Shown: in pieces, positions 8,697 to 19,138 of the stretch
How the letters are laid out: each line of letters opens with the position of its first letter
How positions within the stretch are numbered: position 1 is the first letter of the stretch
Assembly (NCBI GenBank): GCA_965153355.1
Contig: OZ231127.1
Coordinates: forward strand, 8,060,001-8,124,000
Direction of reading: 5' to 3'
DNA: 64,000 nucleotides
From: Flaccisagitta enflata
Lineage: Eukaryota > Chaetognatha > Sagittoidea > Aphragmophora
The notes under the pieces: model-generated
Seen by the model: the letters and a program-made list of their open reading frames with translations, nothing else
What the model was told of the DNA's origin: nothing
Databases searched by the model: none
Program-made: the position numbers and the translations under genes

Positions 8697-11600
8697 TGTG
8701 TGGAATTCCCCAAAACAGCCGAAGTCGATATAATAAACTTACCCACTGACTCTCCTTTCGGCCACCTTTCTCCTTTATTGCCACCCGAACTCGAGGATGT
8801 TGCCAAAGTAAACGAGGCAAGGGTTCTCCACAATGTGTGTTTCGTTGAATCTGAAAGAGAAGCGGAAGAGTTGAGGGCTGGTAATCGGAAAAAGTGGCAG
8901 GCCCTTCATGACCTTTATTACGGGGCCAGTCCTGAGGAATTGGCCGAATACTTATCAGCAAAGGGGCCAATCGACTTTAACTGCATTATCCTCTATCTCA
9001 AGAGAAGGCAACTATCTGCCGAGGAAAGGGAAGAGTTGAAAAAGGTACGAAAGGAGAGAGCAGATTTTTGGACTTATGATGAAATTCTGACTCACTTTAA
9101 GGATCAAATTTCCAAAGTACCCGCTCAATTCAAACAAGATGTCATCAACCTGCTGTATGAAAGGAGGGGTGCTTTTGCGGGAAAATCCAGCCATCTGAGG
9201 GTAGGGACAGTAACCTGGTGTCTCGATGCTAATTACCCACGCGAATTGCAACTGCAAGTGCGTGCGAAACCCGTAAGCGGGCTGAAAAAGCTCATCACCA
9301 ATCGCTTACAAAGGATAATGATGGATAGTGGGATCATTGAGCCGGCGAAGGGTAGGCCCGCAGCTTTGCATAGGTTCCTTGTTGTACTAAAGCCTCAAGA
9401 CAAAGTCAAAAAGCCAGTTGACAAGGCCTCTCTAGATGCCATGACAACGGCTGAGTTAGAAAAATGCTTTCGATGTGTCGTCGACTCGAGTAACTTGTCA
9501 TCTATGTTGTATAAGTCACCTCATCCCGACCCTCCCACCATTTTCCAAACATTGGGGAAAGTAGAATGCGACACTCTCAAAACTTGTGCTGACCTTAAAC
9601 GGGCATATGACCAAACCCGTGCTACAGAGGCTGCAAAGTTATTGTTCGCATTTGAGACCCAGCTCATTGGCATACCCCTTGCCGTTTTGAGTTCCATCCC
9701 CCAGGGTTGCCCGGAGGGATCTCGCATCAACCAACGCGTGAGTAGCCACGCGGTGGAGAGGCAAAATAACATACCTGCCAATCTCAGTTTTGATGAGTTC
9801 AAGGTTGCATATCGCAAACTTGACGATGACGAAATTGCTGCAGAAAAGCAATGTGCGTTGCGCCGGCGACGCGAAGAGAGAGCCCGGATGATCGATCATC
9901 GAAGCGAAGGGAGAGATAAAGATGATGAGGAGGAGTCCTCTTTCGAAAAGCAGGAGAATCGAGCGAAGAAGGAGAAATCCGAGGAAGGAGAGAAGAAGAC
10001 GATCGGTCATCGGAAGTCGGTCAAGAGAGAGAGAGAGAGCGAGCATAATGGTATTGGTCGCGAGGTCTTTTTGGAGTCGCTCCAACTGCCAGTGACCACT
10101 GATCCTGATGCCCTCGATAACATGATCGTCAAAGGTTTGTCAGCGGGCCCACCTGAGAAAAGGAGAAAATTGATTTGTGAGAATTCAGCCCATGTATACG
10201 CTGACGATATCATGGTGCAGTCTCCGACCGAAATTGACCGCATTAAAGAGCTTGAGATTGAGTCTAAAGCACTGCCCCGTCCTGCTCAAAACGATAAGGA
10301 ACTGCCTATCCTGCTACACTTGGCATTCCTCAATAGGGTGCTATACTGCCTAGAGGAGGCCAATTTTTTGCTCAGTAGCACAAAAATCAACATTCTGTGC
10401 CACCTGGAGGGTTTTGAGTACCTGGGCTTTAGCTTCAGAGGGAATATCATTTCCATAGCTCAAAAAACTATAAGTACTATCCAAGCCTTACCAGACCCCA
10501 AAACCCTCAAGGAGACACAAAAAATCATCGGTATGACTGTCTATATAGGGCAGGTGATGCGCCATGGACGCATCATGACCGGTTTCCTCAGTGACAAACT
10601 GAAGAAAGGCGTGACCTTCAAATTTACTGATGACGACAGTGAAAAATTCCAGAGGCTCAAAGACTTGTTATGTCAAGTTCATATGAAAGGGTATCTTTAC
10701 GCTTTAGACACCAATGTGAAAGACAAAACATTCATTTTGTACAGTGACTGGAGCTTTATGGTGCACAGCTCCAGTTCTTGCCTTCTTGTGAAACTACACA
10801 CCAAGGAGGGTACCACTGTCCTACCCGCTGTCTCTGACTCTCGCTCGCTCGTTGACTCTGTCCGCTCAAAAGGTTCGACCATCTGTGAAATGGCCGCCCT
10901 CGTAAGTTCACTCCAGCACTTGAGACCGATCCTTTTCCTTGCCCCGTTCATTTGCTACACAGACAACATTGCGCTCCAGTTCTTGATGAACCGGCGCTTT
11001 GCCACCAATGTGGCTTTGGACTCGACTGTGGCCCAGAGGCTGCTCCTATCGGTCAATGACCTATTCTTTCAATGCCGCTATGTGCCCTCTGAGCTACAAC
11101 TCGCAGACGGACTGTCCAGGATTAAATTAGAGACAGGGAAGACCGTTGACCAACTCCTTACCAACTCTAACAAAATCGCGGACTTCGATTATGTCGAGCG
11201 TACGATCAGACCAAACAAAGCGGACGAAAATGAATCTCAGTTTCTAGAAAGGGCGGAAAGAAACATTGACATGATTCGCCGACTAGAGGCTGAGGCCGGG
11301 GATACAAGGGGGGATTTGTACCAACTCTTCAGAAAGACCCACTTCAGCGTAAAAAACAAGGAAGTGCTCAGTTTGACCGACCGCCCGATCTCACCTTTTG
11401 AAGAAGTTGACCCCCAAAACAAGCTTGAGGCCGACGATAGTCCTCCACGGTCGATCGGGTTCTTTGATCAGGAAAATGAGGGCGGGCTAATGACCGAGGC
11501 CGGCGGAGATGAGAGTGTGAAAGCCGACCGAACGGTAAAACGATCATCGCTAGACAGCGATGGTGGGAAGACCGATGACGATGATCGGTCACGTGACCAG

Positions 11601-14231
11601 ACCGAGATCTGCAAAGGGGGAAATGACACACAGGATAATAAGGTGGTAAATGAGCTAAACTTTACCAAAATCACATCCCCGCGTGAGAAAAAGATCTCTC
11701 CACGCAAATTTACACCCAGTCACGCCCCACTCGACAAAGAATCAATTGACAAAATGACACAGGATGAGTTGATTGATGTCTTTAACCAAAAGCCCATTAT
11801 CCCCGACCATCAGCCCTCCGATTTTGACTCCCTTCCCATTAACCAACTTGAAGAGGAGGAAAACCGGATTGCAACTGATAGATACCAAGAGACCCCATAC
11901 GAGTACCGAACGGACATTTTAGACATGCTTCTTCGGTCAAACACAAATGACCGATCAGGCCTAAGCACCAAAGGACAAAAGATCGCGAGACAAGACAGTC
12001 TTATGATCACCCAATACCCAGATTTAGTTGCCACTATCATCCATGACACCCCCGATGGTATTTTGAGCGATGGGTTTGGGCATGAACAAAGCAGCGTTCT
12101 GGATTATCTCTGTGAGATCAACTACATATTGCACACTACGGGCCCACAAGATCCCACTCCCCTCTTTGAAAGTTATGAAGACGCACATCGTTACTTCAAA
12201 AGGGGGCGCTTAGCCGATGAGATTAGGGATCAATACAAATTTTGGATCGCATGTCAAACCCGAGATCTGGACATGCAAGTCTTACGTAAGTTGGTCAAAG
12301 GTGAGCTGTCCCTAGAAGATGACTCAGTTGACATAATTAGGAAAACGAGTCGTTTGGCTCATGTTCTGATCAATGACCTCGACTCACTATTTATGTTCCA
12401 AGACCTTTTGTTCAAACTCGTTTTTCCCACTCGCGGGCAAAAGGCAAGGGCCCTTCTCATTCTCAACCCCCAAGACTTGGGCAGGATCGCCCTTAGGCAC
12501 CACGGGCTGGCTCACAGGGGCGGGTTATACACCTACACCATCCTAGCTAATCGCTACTACACCGTTAACATGTATCAAACCATTTTGGACCAAATCAAGG
12601 GGTGTAGTGTGCGCGCCGATTTCCACCTAAATAAAAAGAAATCCTACACTGCCCTAACCAACGTTCTGGACCTCTTGAGCATTTCCCAGATTAGTGTGGA
12701 TTTGAAGGGACCCCTCGAAAGGGCCCCTACCACCCCCAGTAAGAAAAAGGGGAACCCTTGGGACGAGAAACGCGTTAGAAAGTTCTGGATCTTTTGCATC
12801 GTGAACCCAGTCACCGGCCTAAATCAATTCTTTTATCTGCCGGACAAAAAAGCGTCAACTGTGGTCAGATGTCTGTATGAAAAATTCATACGCTTCCACT
12901 CAGGGATAACACACGTGCAACTTGACGAGGGCCCAGAATTTACAAATGCGTGCCAGGCGGAACTGGCAAGCCTAATGAAGTTTTCCCTTAAGTTTACCTG
13001 CAAGGCAAACCCCAGGGCAAACCGCGGAGAGGGTTCCGTTCAGAAGCTGTCACACCTCTTAAAGGCTGTGTTACAAGGATCCGAGTTCAGAATCAAGGAC
13101 AAACTGACAGACCTGTCCATCATCTCCAACTCTGTATACTTCTCAGAGATAAGTGGGCGCGCCGCCAATGATGCCCATGGGATCAGCAACGGCGACGCAC
13201 TAGCCTACTCCCCTGCCATCATCTGTGGGAAGGAGGAATACAAACACAAGGGTCAACACTGGACAGACGTCTCGGACTCGATGAGGGAAATTGTTAGACT
13301 GATAAGGGAACATTACAACTGCTTTATCACTCTCAAACGATCAAACTTACACACTTTCGAGTCACTCAACATCAAAAAGGGGGATGTGGTGTACTTCAGA
13401 TCTTATTCCAAGGCCCACCCGGTCTCTATAGGCCTCAAATCGCTTTGTCCGTCCTGGAATTTGGGCCGTGTGGAAACAATCTTATCTAGGTCCGCGGCCA
13501 TAGTCAAAAACATACAGACGGACGCACGGGTACGTCGCCATATCAGCGATATTCACCCCATCTGGGACCAAGGATCATGGGCACTAACTACCAACTGGAA
13601 GAGTAATTTCGATTCTTACCAAACTGAGAAGGCTGGTCTTGACCTCAACGACTCGGTCGAGACGGCGAAGAGAAGAGACGACGATGCCATTAAGGCTCGG
13701 TCCGCGAATCAGGCCAGTAGAGGCGAGGATAATCCCCCCGCTGGTCCGACCAAAGTGACCGACGGTCGCTCGCGAGATGAGAAGCTGTCGTTGAAGAATG
13801 ACCGAGTGAGTAAATCCGATAAGTCCGTGAAATCCAGTAAGGGATCGAAGACCGACCGTCCGAAGCACAGAGAGAGCGATGATCACAAAGTGAATCTGAA
13901 ACCGCGCACGCGACTTCGATCGAAATATGATGGTGCGTCCGAGGATGAACACAAAATGACCGATGACGTGATAAGTAAGATCCGAAAGGCGAAGAAAAGC
14001 ACAAAGTATGTTTCTGAGCGAAAAAAACATGACGAGGGAGACGATTGGAGCATCAAGGGAAACAACGGCTCCCTCAAACGCAGATCGCGAAAGTCAAGCA
14101 ATAGGGCATCGCGTTCAGTTGACAGCGATGACCACGAGGATGAGGATAGTCAGGATAGTCTGCCTTCCAAAGACAATCGTCGTCGATCTAAGAGGCTGGC
14201 GAGAAAGCCTCGGGTCGACTACAGAGAGTGA
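8697..14231 (+). CDS. Retroelement pol: reverse transcriptase, RNase H, integrase
   Basis: The ORF is open for about 1844 codons without an ATG at its start, so expression by splicing from the protease ORF is likely. RT: Asp in ADLKRAYDQ, PQG motif near 9708, YADD at 10197-10208. RNase H: Asp in YSDWS (10746), Glu in ICEMAAL, Asp in CYTDN, Asp in LADGLSR. Integrase: HHGLAH and KGCSVR of an H2C2-like finger whose second Cys is missing, then catalytic Asp at 12699, Asp at 12924 and Glu at 13029 (34 residues between the last two). It ends with a KKGDVVYF...W...H(I)SDIHPIW domain as in Ty3/gypsy. The long charged tail ends RRSKRLARKPRVDY, a common retroelement C-terminus. Between PQG and YADD is a charged insert of well over 100 residues, which may be an intron. 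Confidence 0.9.
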   Translation, partial: CVEFPKTAEVDIINLPTDSPFGHLSPLLPPELEDVAKVNEARVLHNVCFVESEREAEELRAGNRKKWQALHDLYYGASPEELAEYLSAKGPIDFNCIILYLKRRQLSAEEREELKKVRKERADFWTYDEILTHFKDQISKVPAQFKQDVINLLYERRGAFAGKSSHLRVGTVTWCLDANYPRELQLQVRAKPVSGLKKLITNRLQRIMMDSGIIEPAKGRPAALHRFLVVLKPQDKVKKPVDKASLDAMTTAELEKCFRCVVDSSNLSSMLYKSPHPDPPTIFQTLGKVECDTLKTCADLKRAYDQTRATEAAKLLFAFETQLIGIPLAVLSSIPQGCPEGSRINQRVSSHAVERQNNIPANLSFDEFKVAYRKLDDDEIAAEKQCALRRRREERARMIDHRSEGRDKDDEEESSFEKQENRAKKEKSEEGEKKTIGHRKSVKRERESEHNGIGREVFLESLQLPVTTDPDALDNMIVKGLSAGPPEKRRKLICENSAHVYADDIMVQSPTEIDRIKELEIESKALPRPAQNDKELPILLHLAFLNRVLYCLEEANFLLSSTKINILCHLEGFEYLGFSFRGNIISIAQKTISTIQALPDPKTLKETQKIIGMTVYIGQVMRHGRIMTGFLSDKLKKGVTFKFTDDDSEKFQRLKDLLCQVHMKGYLYALDTNVKDKTFILYSDWSFMVHSSSSCLLVKLHTKEGTTVLPAVSDSRSLVDSVRSKGSTICEMAALVSSLQHLRPILFLAPFICYTDNIALQFLMNRRFATNVALDSTVAQRLLLSVNDLFFQCRYVPSELQLADGLSRIKLETGKTVDQLLTNSNKIADFDYVERTIRPNKADENESQFLERAERNIDMIRRLEAEAGDTRGDLYQLFRKTHFSVKNKEVLSLTDRPISPFEEVDPQNKLEADDSPPRSIGFFDQENEGGLMTEAGGDESVKADRTVKRSSLDSDGGKTDDDDRSRDQTEICKGGNDTQDNKVVNELNFTKITSPREKKISPRKFTPSHAPLDKESIDKMTQDELIDVFNQKPIIPDHQPSDFDSLPINQLEEEENRIATDRYQETPYEYRTDILDMLLRSNTNDRSGLSTKGQKIARQDSLMITQYPDLVATIIHDTPDGILSDGFGHEQSSVLDYLCEINYILHTTGPQDPTPLFESYEDAHRYFKRGRLADEIRDQYKFWIACQTRDLDMQVLRKLVKGELSLEDDSVDIIRKTSRLAHVLINDLDSLFMFQDLLFKLVFPTRGQKARALLILNPQDLGRIALRHHGLAHRGGLYTYTILANRYYTVNMYQTILDQIKGCSVRADFHLNKKKSYTALTNVLDLLSISQISVDLKGPLERAPTTPSKKKGNPWDEKRVRKFWIFCIVNPVTGLNQFFYLPDKKASTVVRCLYEKFIRFHSGITHVQLDEGPEFTNACQAELASLMKFSLKFTCKANPRANRGEGSVQKLSHLLKAVLQGSEFRIKDKLTDLSIISNSVYFSEISGRAANDAHGISNGDALAYSPAIICGKEEYKHKGQHWTDVSDSMREIVRLIREHYNCFITLKRSNLHTFESLNIKKGDVVYFRSYSKAHPVSIGLKSLCPSWNLGRVETILSRSAAIVKNIQTDARVRRHISDIHPIWDQGSWALTTNWKSNFDSYQTEKAGLDLNDSVETAKRRDDDAIKARSANQASRGEDNPPAGPTKVTDGRSRDEKLSLKNDRVSKSDKSVKSSKGSKTDRPKHRESDDHKVNLKPRTRLRSKYDGASEDEHKMTDDVISKIRKAKKSTKYVSERKKHDEGDDWSIKGNNGSLKRRSRKSSNRASRSVDSDDHEDEDSQDSLPSKDNRRRSKRLARKPRVDYRE
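9738..10076 (+). other. Possible in-frame intron (exitron) within the RT domain
   Basis: The donor CGC|GTGAGT begins at 9738, just after the PQG motif. A pyrimidine-rich acceptor (GTCTTTTTGGAG) ends at 10076. The 339 nt are a multiple of three and have no stop. They encode a highly charged Arg/Glu/Lys segment that interrupts the RT palm where related enzymes have about 30 residues between PQG/PFG and YxDD. A second acceptor at 10181 (444 nt) also keeps frame. Splicing is inferred only. Confidence 0.4.
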
Positions 14232-14439
14232 ATTCGAGTCTGCATGTTACTTAGAATAGTGTACAGTGTATAGTGTTTAACCTGTGTATAGAATCAACCA
14301 TTTACTCTAAGAATATATGCCAAACTTGAATCGAGTGAATTTAATTGACGTCCGATCTAACATAATGAAAAATCCACAACACTGCAAACGAGTCGAACTT
14401 AAGTGTTTTTAAATCCACATAGAGTGAGTTTTAGCGAGG

Positions 14440-16916
14440 TTACATGTGTCTACGAAAGACATGAGCGTTTTGCAAATATTGCATGGGTGGAAATCCGATG
14501 TCGCTTAGCAAAGAGACCACTCCTTTGGGTACGCGGCGCGGAATCCTGACGTTGATGAGTTTGTTTATCTGGTTGAGCTTGGGGTATGGAATCTGTCCGC
14601 GACCATGGCAGTAATCGCAGGAGAAGGTTGTGTTGCGAATTTGAAGCAGAATACCGAAAATGACCGTGTTGAACCGATAATCCCCGTATCCTTGCCTGAA
14701 ATAAGAGATTAGGTCAATTATTCAGAGAGAGAGAAAAATGGCTCCTTGATCGACCGAAGCAGATCAACCAAATCATTCATCGAGTCGAATGAATGAGATG
14801 GTTGGTGTGACAAAATCTGACCGATCCGACCGGTTGACCGATTTGACCGATCATCGTTCAGTAACGATGATAAGTTTGATATAAAAACAAGACACTCATC
14901 GATGCTAGTACCATTTCGATTCAAATGATCTTACAATCAAGCAATATTCCAAAAAATACATACGATCATACACGCCAAACCAAGTCATTTTTCACATGCT
15001 ATATGACAAACTGTTTCAATAACTTTTTGTGAAATAGCGAAAATGGCCGACAACAACAACAACAACAACAACGAACAACAGCGTCAACAACAACAAATCA
15101 TCACTGAGTGCTCGCCAACATTCTGTGCATGCGATCCCAATTTGGATCGCTGCCAACAAGGATTTTCAAACAACAGATCCTTAAATTGGGCTGGGTCAGC
15201 CCATAATTTTCATCTATATCGCGTTCAACAACGAATTGACGCGTCAGTACAAAATGCCTACCATGAGGAGTCCACTTCCAACATCAGAAGACACCTCATG
15301 GCTAGCCGTTTCACAACCCAACAAAATCCCGCTTCCATGTGGGGACGGTACCAAAGAAACGCGCGGGTAGCTCGAGAAAATTCAATGTTGTCCAGTCGAA
15401 GACCGACCAACACTGCCTCTCGCCCCTTCGGCATTTTGATACCGGAGCAGGCTGCCGAAAGGCCCTTATTACATCTAGCAGCTCCGCAAGGCCAAGACCA
15501 TCTGGCCAAAGACCATGAACTCGTCTGTCGCCACGAAATTGGCTATTGCATTTCGGGCGACTCAGACAGTAGTCATTCATTCGAACAATCACGCAAAAGA
15601 CAAAAATAATCACTTGTTGTAGCATCTGTAAATATCGTTGTACTAGCATTGATGATAATCTTTGTCGATGTAGATATCGTTCACTAACGTTCATGAATAA
15701 ATGAACCCAACTTAAACCAACTAAAGTGTTTAACTTTACAATAGATTGACCGCCCGTCCTCTCACCTAAAAGCTTGGTGGACGGATTTGAGAGCATGCTG
15801 GCAGGCTGAACCGATGGCCAAATTAACGTCAGAACACCCGATGCATGCGTATGGAAGACCTATAGAAATATGACAAAATTTCCAAACGAAACAATCTTGC
15901 ATAGTAAATTTAGGCTGCGATGTAACCTACATAATTTACCACTACTTACCACTGTAATAATCGGCCGGGTAGATTTCCCACACTGACCGTCCGACCAGAG
16001 CGATGTGTTCGACGTAAAATTTGACCGCACAAAAAACGAGATCCTCGTAGTAAGCAATCCCGATTATCATGAGAAGCACCATGATCCCTGGCACGACCGG
16101 ATCGATGGTGATGAGCGTGACCACGCAATAACCCCCAATGACACCAAGAAGGGTTTTGCCATGCTCTGCGAATGAATGAATGTATGAATGAACAGATGAA
16201 CAAATGAATGAATGAATGAATGAATAAGTAAATAATGAATGAATGAGTGAACGAATGAATGAATGAATGAATAAAATGAATATGAATAATTTGAATGAAT
16301 GAATGAATAATGAATGAATGAATGAATGAATGAATGAATGAAGGAATAAATGAATGAATGATGAATAAGTGATTGAATGAATGATTAAGAACGAATCCTG
16401 CCTGAAGAGATGAAGCGAATAAGTTCCAAAATTAGAACGTAAGCGGTGAACTGGCCAAATGGGTACTGCTTGAGACGGAAGTTCCACCAAATAGCATTCA
16501 AACGGGGAAACGATAGCAGAGTTTCTGATAAAAGATTTACGAGGAATTTGGCATGTAAAACTATGTATATATCAGTACTAGGCCGATCAGAATTCACATA
16601 AAAGAACAAAGCACCACACAATCTCACCCGTGTCGATTTCGTCCTCTTCGTCCTTTTCTTCTTCGTCCGACGTGAACATGGAACTGTCGTCGTCGTCGTC
16701 GCCGTCGTCGTTGTTGTTGTTGCCATCATCCACTCGGCGACGGACGCGTCGTCCTTGGCCGTCGCCGCCGTCACCGACACTTTCACCATCATTCAAGCGA
16801 CGGATTCGTCCACCACCACCGTTGTCGTTGTCAATCGCGTAATATCCTTCCGCCACAACGTTCCTGTCACCAGACCCGCTAGTTGACGACACGTTAGCAT
16901 CACTTGAATCCTCCAT
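14440..16916 (-). CDS. Antisense cargo gene B: spliced 292-aa membrane protein, unrecognised
   Basis: Four coding exons on the minus strand join in frame: 16916-16628, 16524-16402, 16165-15950, 14690-14440. Donors are GTGAGA, GC (a GC-AG intron at 16401) and GTAAGT; acceptors are ATCAG, CGCAG and CAAG. The ATG at 16916 follows an in-frame TAA. A 5' untranslated exon probably ends at 17123 (GTAAGG) and joins at 16935. Residues 1-96 are disordered, Gly/Asn/Asp/Glu-rich and acidic. About 115-180 is strongly hydrophobic, with two or three membrane segments (TLLGVIGGYCVVTLITI; PGIMVLLMIIGIAYY). The C-terminal domain has CDYCHGRG (Cys233, Cys236), like a half DnaJ zinc motif. All phases agree across three introns, which argues for a real gene. 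It lies between pol and env, opposite to both. I do not recognise the family. A captured host gene or an accessory viral gene are both possible. Confidence 0.68.
15043..15609 (+). CDS. Sense accessory ORF, 188 aa, inside an intron of antisense gene B
   Basis: The ATG (GCGAAAATGG, a good initiation context) opens 188 codons, with an AATAAA at 15696-15701, 87 bases after the stop. The protein begins with Asn and Gln runs. It has a Cys-rich patch (CSPTFCACD...DRC, about residues 24-40), a basic middle region, and ends in a Ser/Asp patch and a basic SRKRQK that could be a nuclear signal. No family is recognised. It lies within the 1.26-kb intron 14691-15949 of the antisense gene and could be an accessory gene of the retroelement. 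Low-complexity N-terminus aside, the composition is protein-like. Confidence 0.5.
   Translation: MADNNNNNNNEQQRQQQQIITECSPTFCACDPNLDRCQQGFSNNRSLNWAGSAHNFHLYRVQQRIDASVQNAYHEESTSNIRRHLMASRFTTQQNPASMWGRYQRNARVARENSMLSSRRPTNTASRPFGILIPEQAAERPLLHLAAPQGQDHLAKDHELVCRHEIGYCISGDSDSSHSFEQSRKRQK
15696..15701 (+). terminator. Poly(A) signal AATAAA after the 188-aa ORF
   Basis: Canonical AATAAA placed 87 bases after the stop codon of the sense accessory ORF. It is the only such hexamer I noticed close by on this strand. Confidence 0.4.
16170..16385 (+). repeat. (GAAT)n microsatellite in an intron of antisense gene B
   Basis: About 215 bp of imperfect GAAT repeats fill most of the intron 16166-16401. On the minus strand this reads ATTC repeats leading into the acceptor. 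Confidence 0.9.
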
Positions 16917-17340
16917 GTCAATTTATGTCCGATTTCTGATAAAAGTAAAATTTCTTTTTGCGAGCAAAAAATTCTTTTTTGGGAGAAATTTTTTTAGGAA
17001 AACGATCCGCAGATTAAATGGCTGACCGGGCTGGGGGGAATTGACTAAATGAGCAACAGGGGGAAGAAGAGCTGGGAAGAAGAACATAAAAATTTTTAAA
17101 TTTCAGGAAGAGCAGCCCTTACCTCTTGACTCATCGATGGATGAGTTGCGTGGCCGCCTTCCCACACCCTTGTCTCCTCCCATCACCGGAAGAGGCTCAG
17201 GGCAATACCACTTAAGAATCAGAGTCACTTAAGATTCAGAGTCAGTGAATCGATCGTGTCGAGCAGTTTGTTTTTGGAATGTTGCTCAAGTAGTCAATAC
17301 ATTCTGCCAGTTTGGTTCTGTCTGAAAAGTTAATTGAAAC

Positions 17341-17372
<32 letters not shown>

Positions 17373-17490
17373 CCACGGGAGGTGGCCTGACTGGCCAACG
17401 GCTCCCGTCTATCTACTCTCTCTCTTTCTCTCTTTCTCTCTTTCTCTCTACTCTCTCTCTTTCTCTCTTCCTCTCTTTCTCTCTCTCTCA
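17341..17490 (+). repeat. (TA)n and CTCTTT pyrimidine repeats
   Basis: (TA)13 at 17341-17367, then an imperfect TCTCTTTC tract at about 17409-17490. They lie between the two antisense genes, upstream of gene B and downstream of gene A. Confidence 0.85.
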
Positions 17491-17665
17491 ATTTCAATCA
17501 TGATTCAATCATCTTTTTTCATCCTCAATCATATTCAATCATCCTTTTTTTCCGTCAAACTTCAATCATTATCATTATCATCGTCATTTTTCAGTCGTCT
17601 TTTCAAGTCTCTCTTTTCCATCAGTCCATCTTTTTCTCTTTCTCTTCTCCTCCTCCTTCTCTCCC

Positions 17666-19138
17666 TTAGACGGGGGTCTCGCGGCCCATCTGGTCGCTGT
17701 CGCCGCTGTCGTTGTTGTCGTCGTCGCTGACGTGACTGAGGGTGGGCGGCGCCGGAAGCCGCCTCTTGGCTGCCACCGCCTCGAGGTCGTGCCTCGCCAC
17801 GTCGCCTCCCACGAGGTTGGCGAGGATCCCATCGGTCGTACTATTGAATAGAGACATCAAAATATATAATTCCTGACCAGGGCAGGCTAGATAAAATGAC
17901 CTCGCCCCCCCACTCATCCACTCACCTCATCGAGTAAGTGTTGGAGGAAGCGGCCGAGGATCTGCCAAAGAAATGAGATCGCCATAAGCACAGATAAGAA
18001 TGACCACTAGGTCTCACCCTCACACTCCAACAAGCCACTCATTTTTTCCCTACTCACCTCCACAACAATACCCGCTCCCACACGGACCGGGGGTGGCTGC
18101 CCCTCCTTCGATAACAACGAATCACTGAGAATGAGGATTTAAGGTCAAAAATAAGCTGGGTTTCGATAAAGGGCTCTCATTTCAGTCTACGAGCATGAAT
18201 TTGTAACATGGACGACATTTTGGTGAACTTACTTTCTGCAGCAGTCACCCCCGAGGCCAGGGCGATGGCCAGCATCGCCACCGCAATCAGAATATAACTG
18301 TAAAATGAGAAAATCCCGTTTAATATCCACTCATAACTTTCTAAGGTCTCTTATTTGTTGAGTAAATTCTCAAAGAGACCATCAAATAGGTATGCGACGT
18401 TGTCGACTCTTTTGGATGTCGATGACCATCATTTTCGATAGACTTAAGATCATTTGAATTTAATTGACCTTTCTTCTCAGTATTGACTACATTTAAGGGT
18501 GATATTATCCGAATTAGCCATTTAAGTAAGCTCCTTACCCTAGCTGCCTCATCTCTTCAGAAAATGTTATCTGTGTCAGTCCGGCGTGAGTTATGTTTGC
18601 TAATGTTCCTCCTAAGACATGACAAAATATTTACAACAATATGCAAATGAGATTCAAGCGTACACCTTAAAATATAGCGAATAAAACTTACGCCCAAGCA
18701 GGGAGCGCCGAGGCAGGGGCTGCCGGTGGATCCTGCATGGGGGGGGTGGCGGTGGTGTTGGCACCTACCAACACCTCCATCACCATCGTCACCGCCGTCG
18801 TTGTCGCCCCCAGACAACGCCTCGCGAGGATCGCCGGGTCTCTGTTTAGGACATAAATGAATATTCCTTAATATTTTTATCTACATTTTTTAACATTCCT
18901 TAACATTCTTTAACATCCTCTAACATCGTCTAAAACATTTTAATATTCCCTACTATGCTGACCGACCGACTGACATGACCAACTAAAATCCTAATATTCC
19001 ACCATCAGACCGACTGACTGACTTTACTCACCTAGAGCCACATCAGGCAAATCGTGCCGTAAGTAGATTCTGAGTGAGAAACTAGTCAATACGCAAATGA
19101 TTCCGATTACGGAGCCACTTTTTTTTCTTTCTCAGCAT
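17666..19138 (-). CDS. Antisense cargo gene A: spliced single- or two-pass membrane protein, about 198 aa
   Basis: Candidate exons on the minus strand are 19138-19032, 18839-18765, 18611-18539, 18297-18233, 18124-18058, 17961-17926 and 17840-17666 (stop TAA 17668-17666). Six introns have GT donors (GTGAGT, GTGCCA, GTAAGG, GTAAGT, GTGAGT, GTGAGT) and AG acceptors, and phases agree throughout. The predicted chain has an N-terminal hydrophobic stretch (VIGIICVLTSF), an outside part with an NIT glycosylation site, a membrane segment (YILIAVAMLAIALASGVT) followed by a basic CYRRR stop-transfer, and a tail ending in an acidic Asp/Asn/Ser patch. Weak points: the GTGCCA donor at 18764, and the first exon, where an A8 run (19119-19126) puts the only ATG one frame off. 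I do not recognise the family. It resembles a small surface protein in layout only. Confidence 0.55.

Noticed and set aside
18700-18817. Alternative continuation of gene A exon 18839-18765 to the GTAAGT donor near 18690
   Set aside because: That donor is stronger, but joining from it to the next exon breaks the frame, whereas the GTGCCA donor keeps it. Left as a possible alternative splice form.
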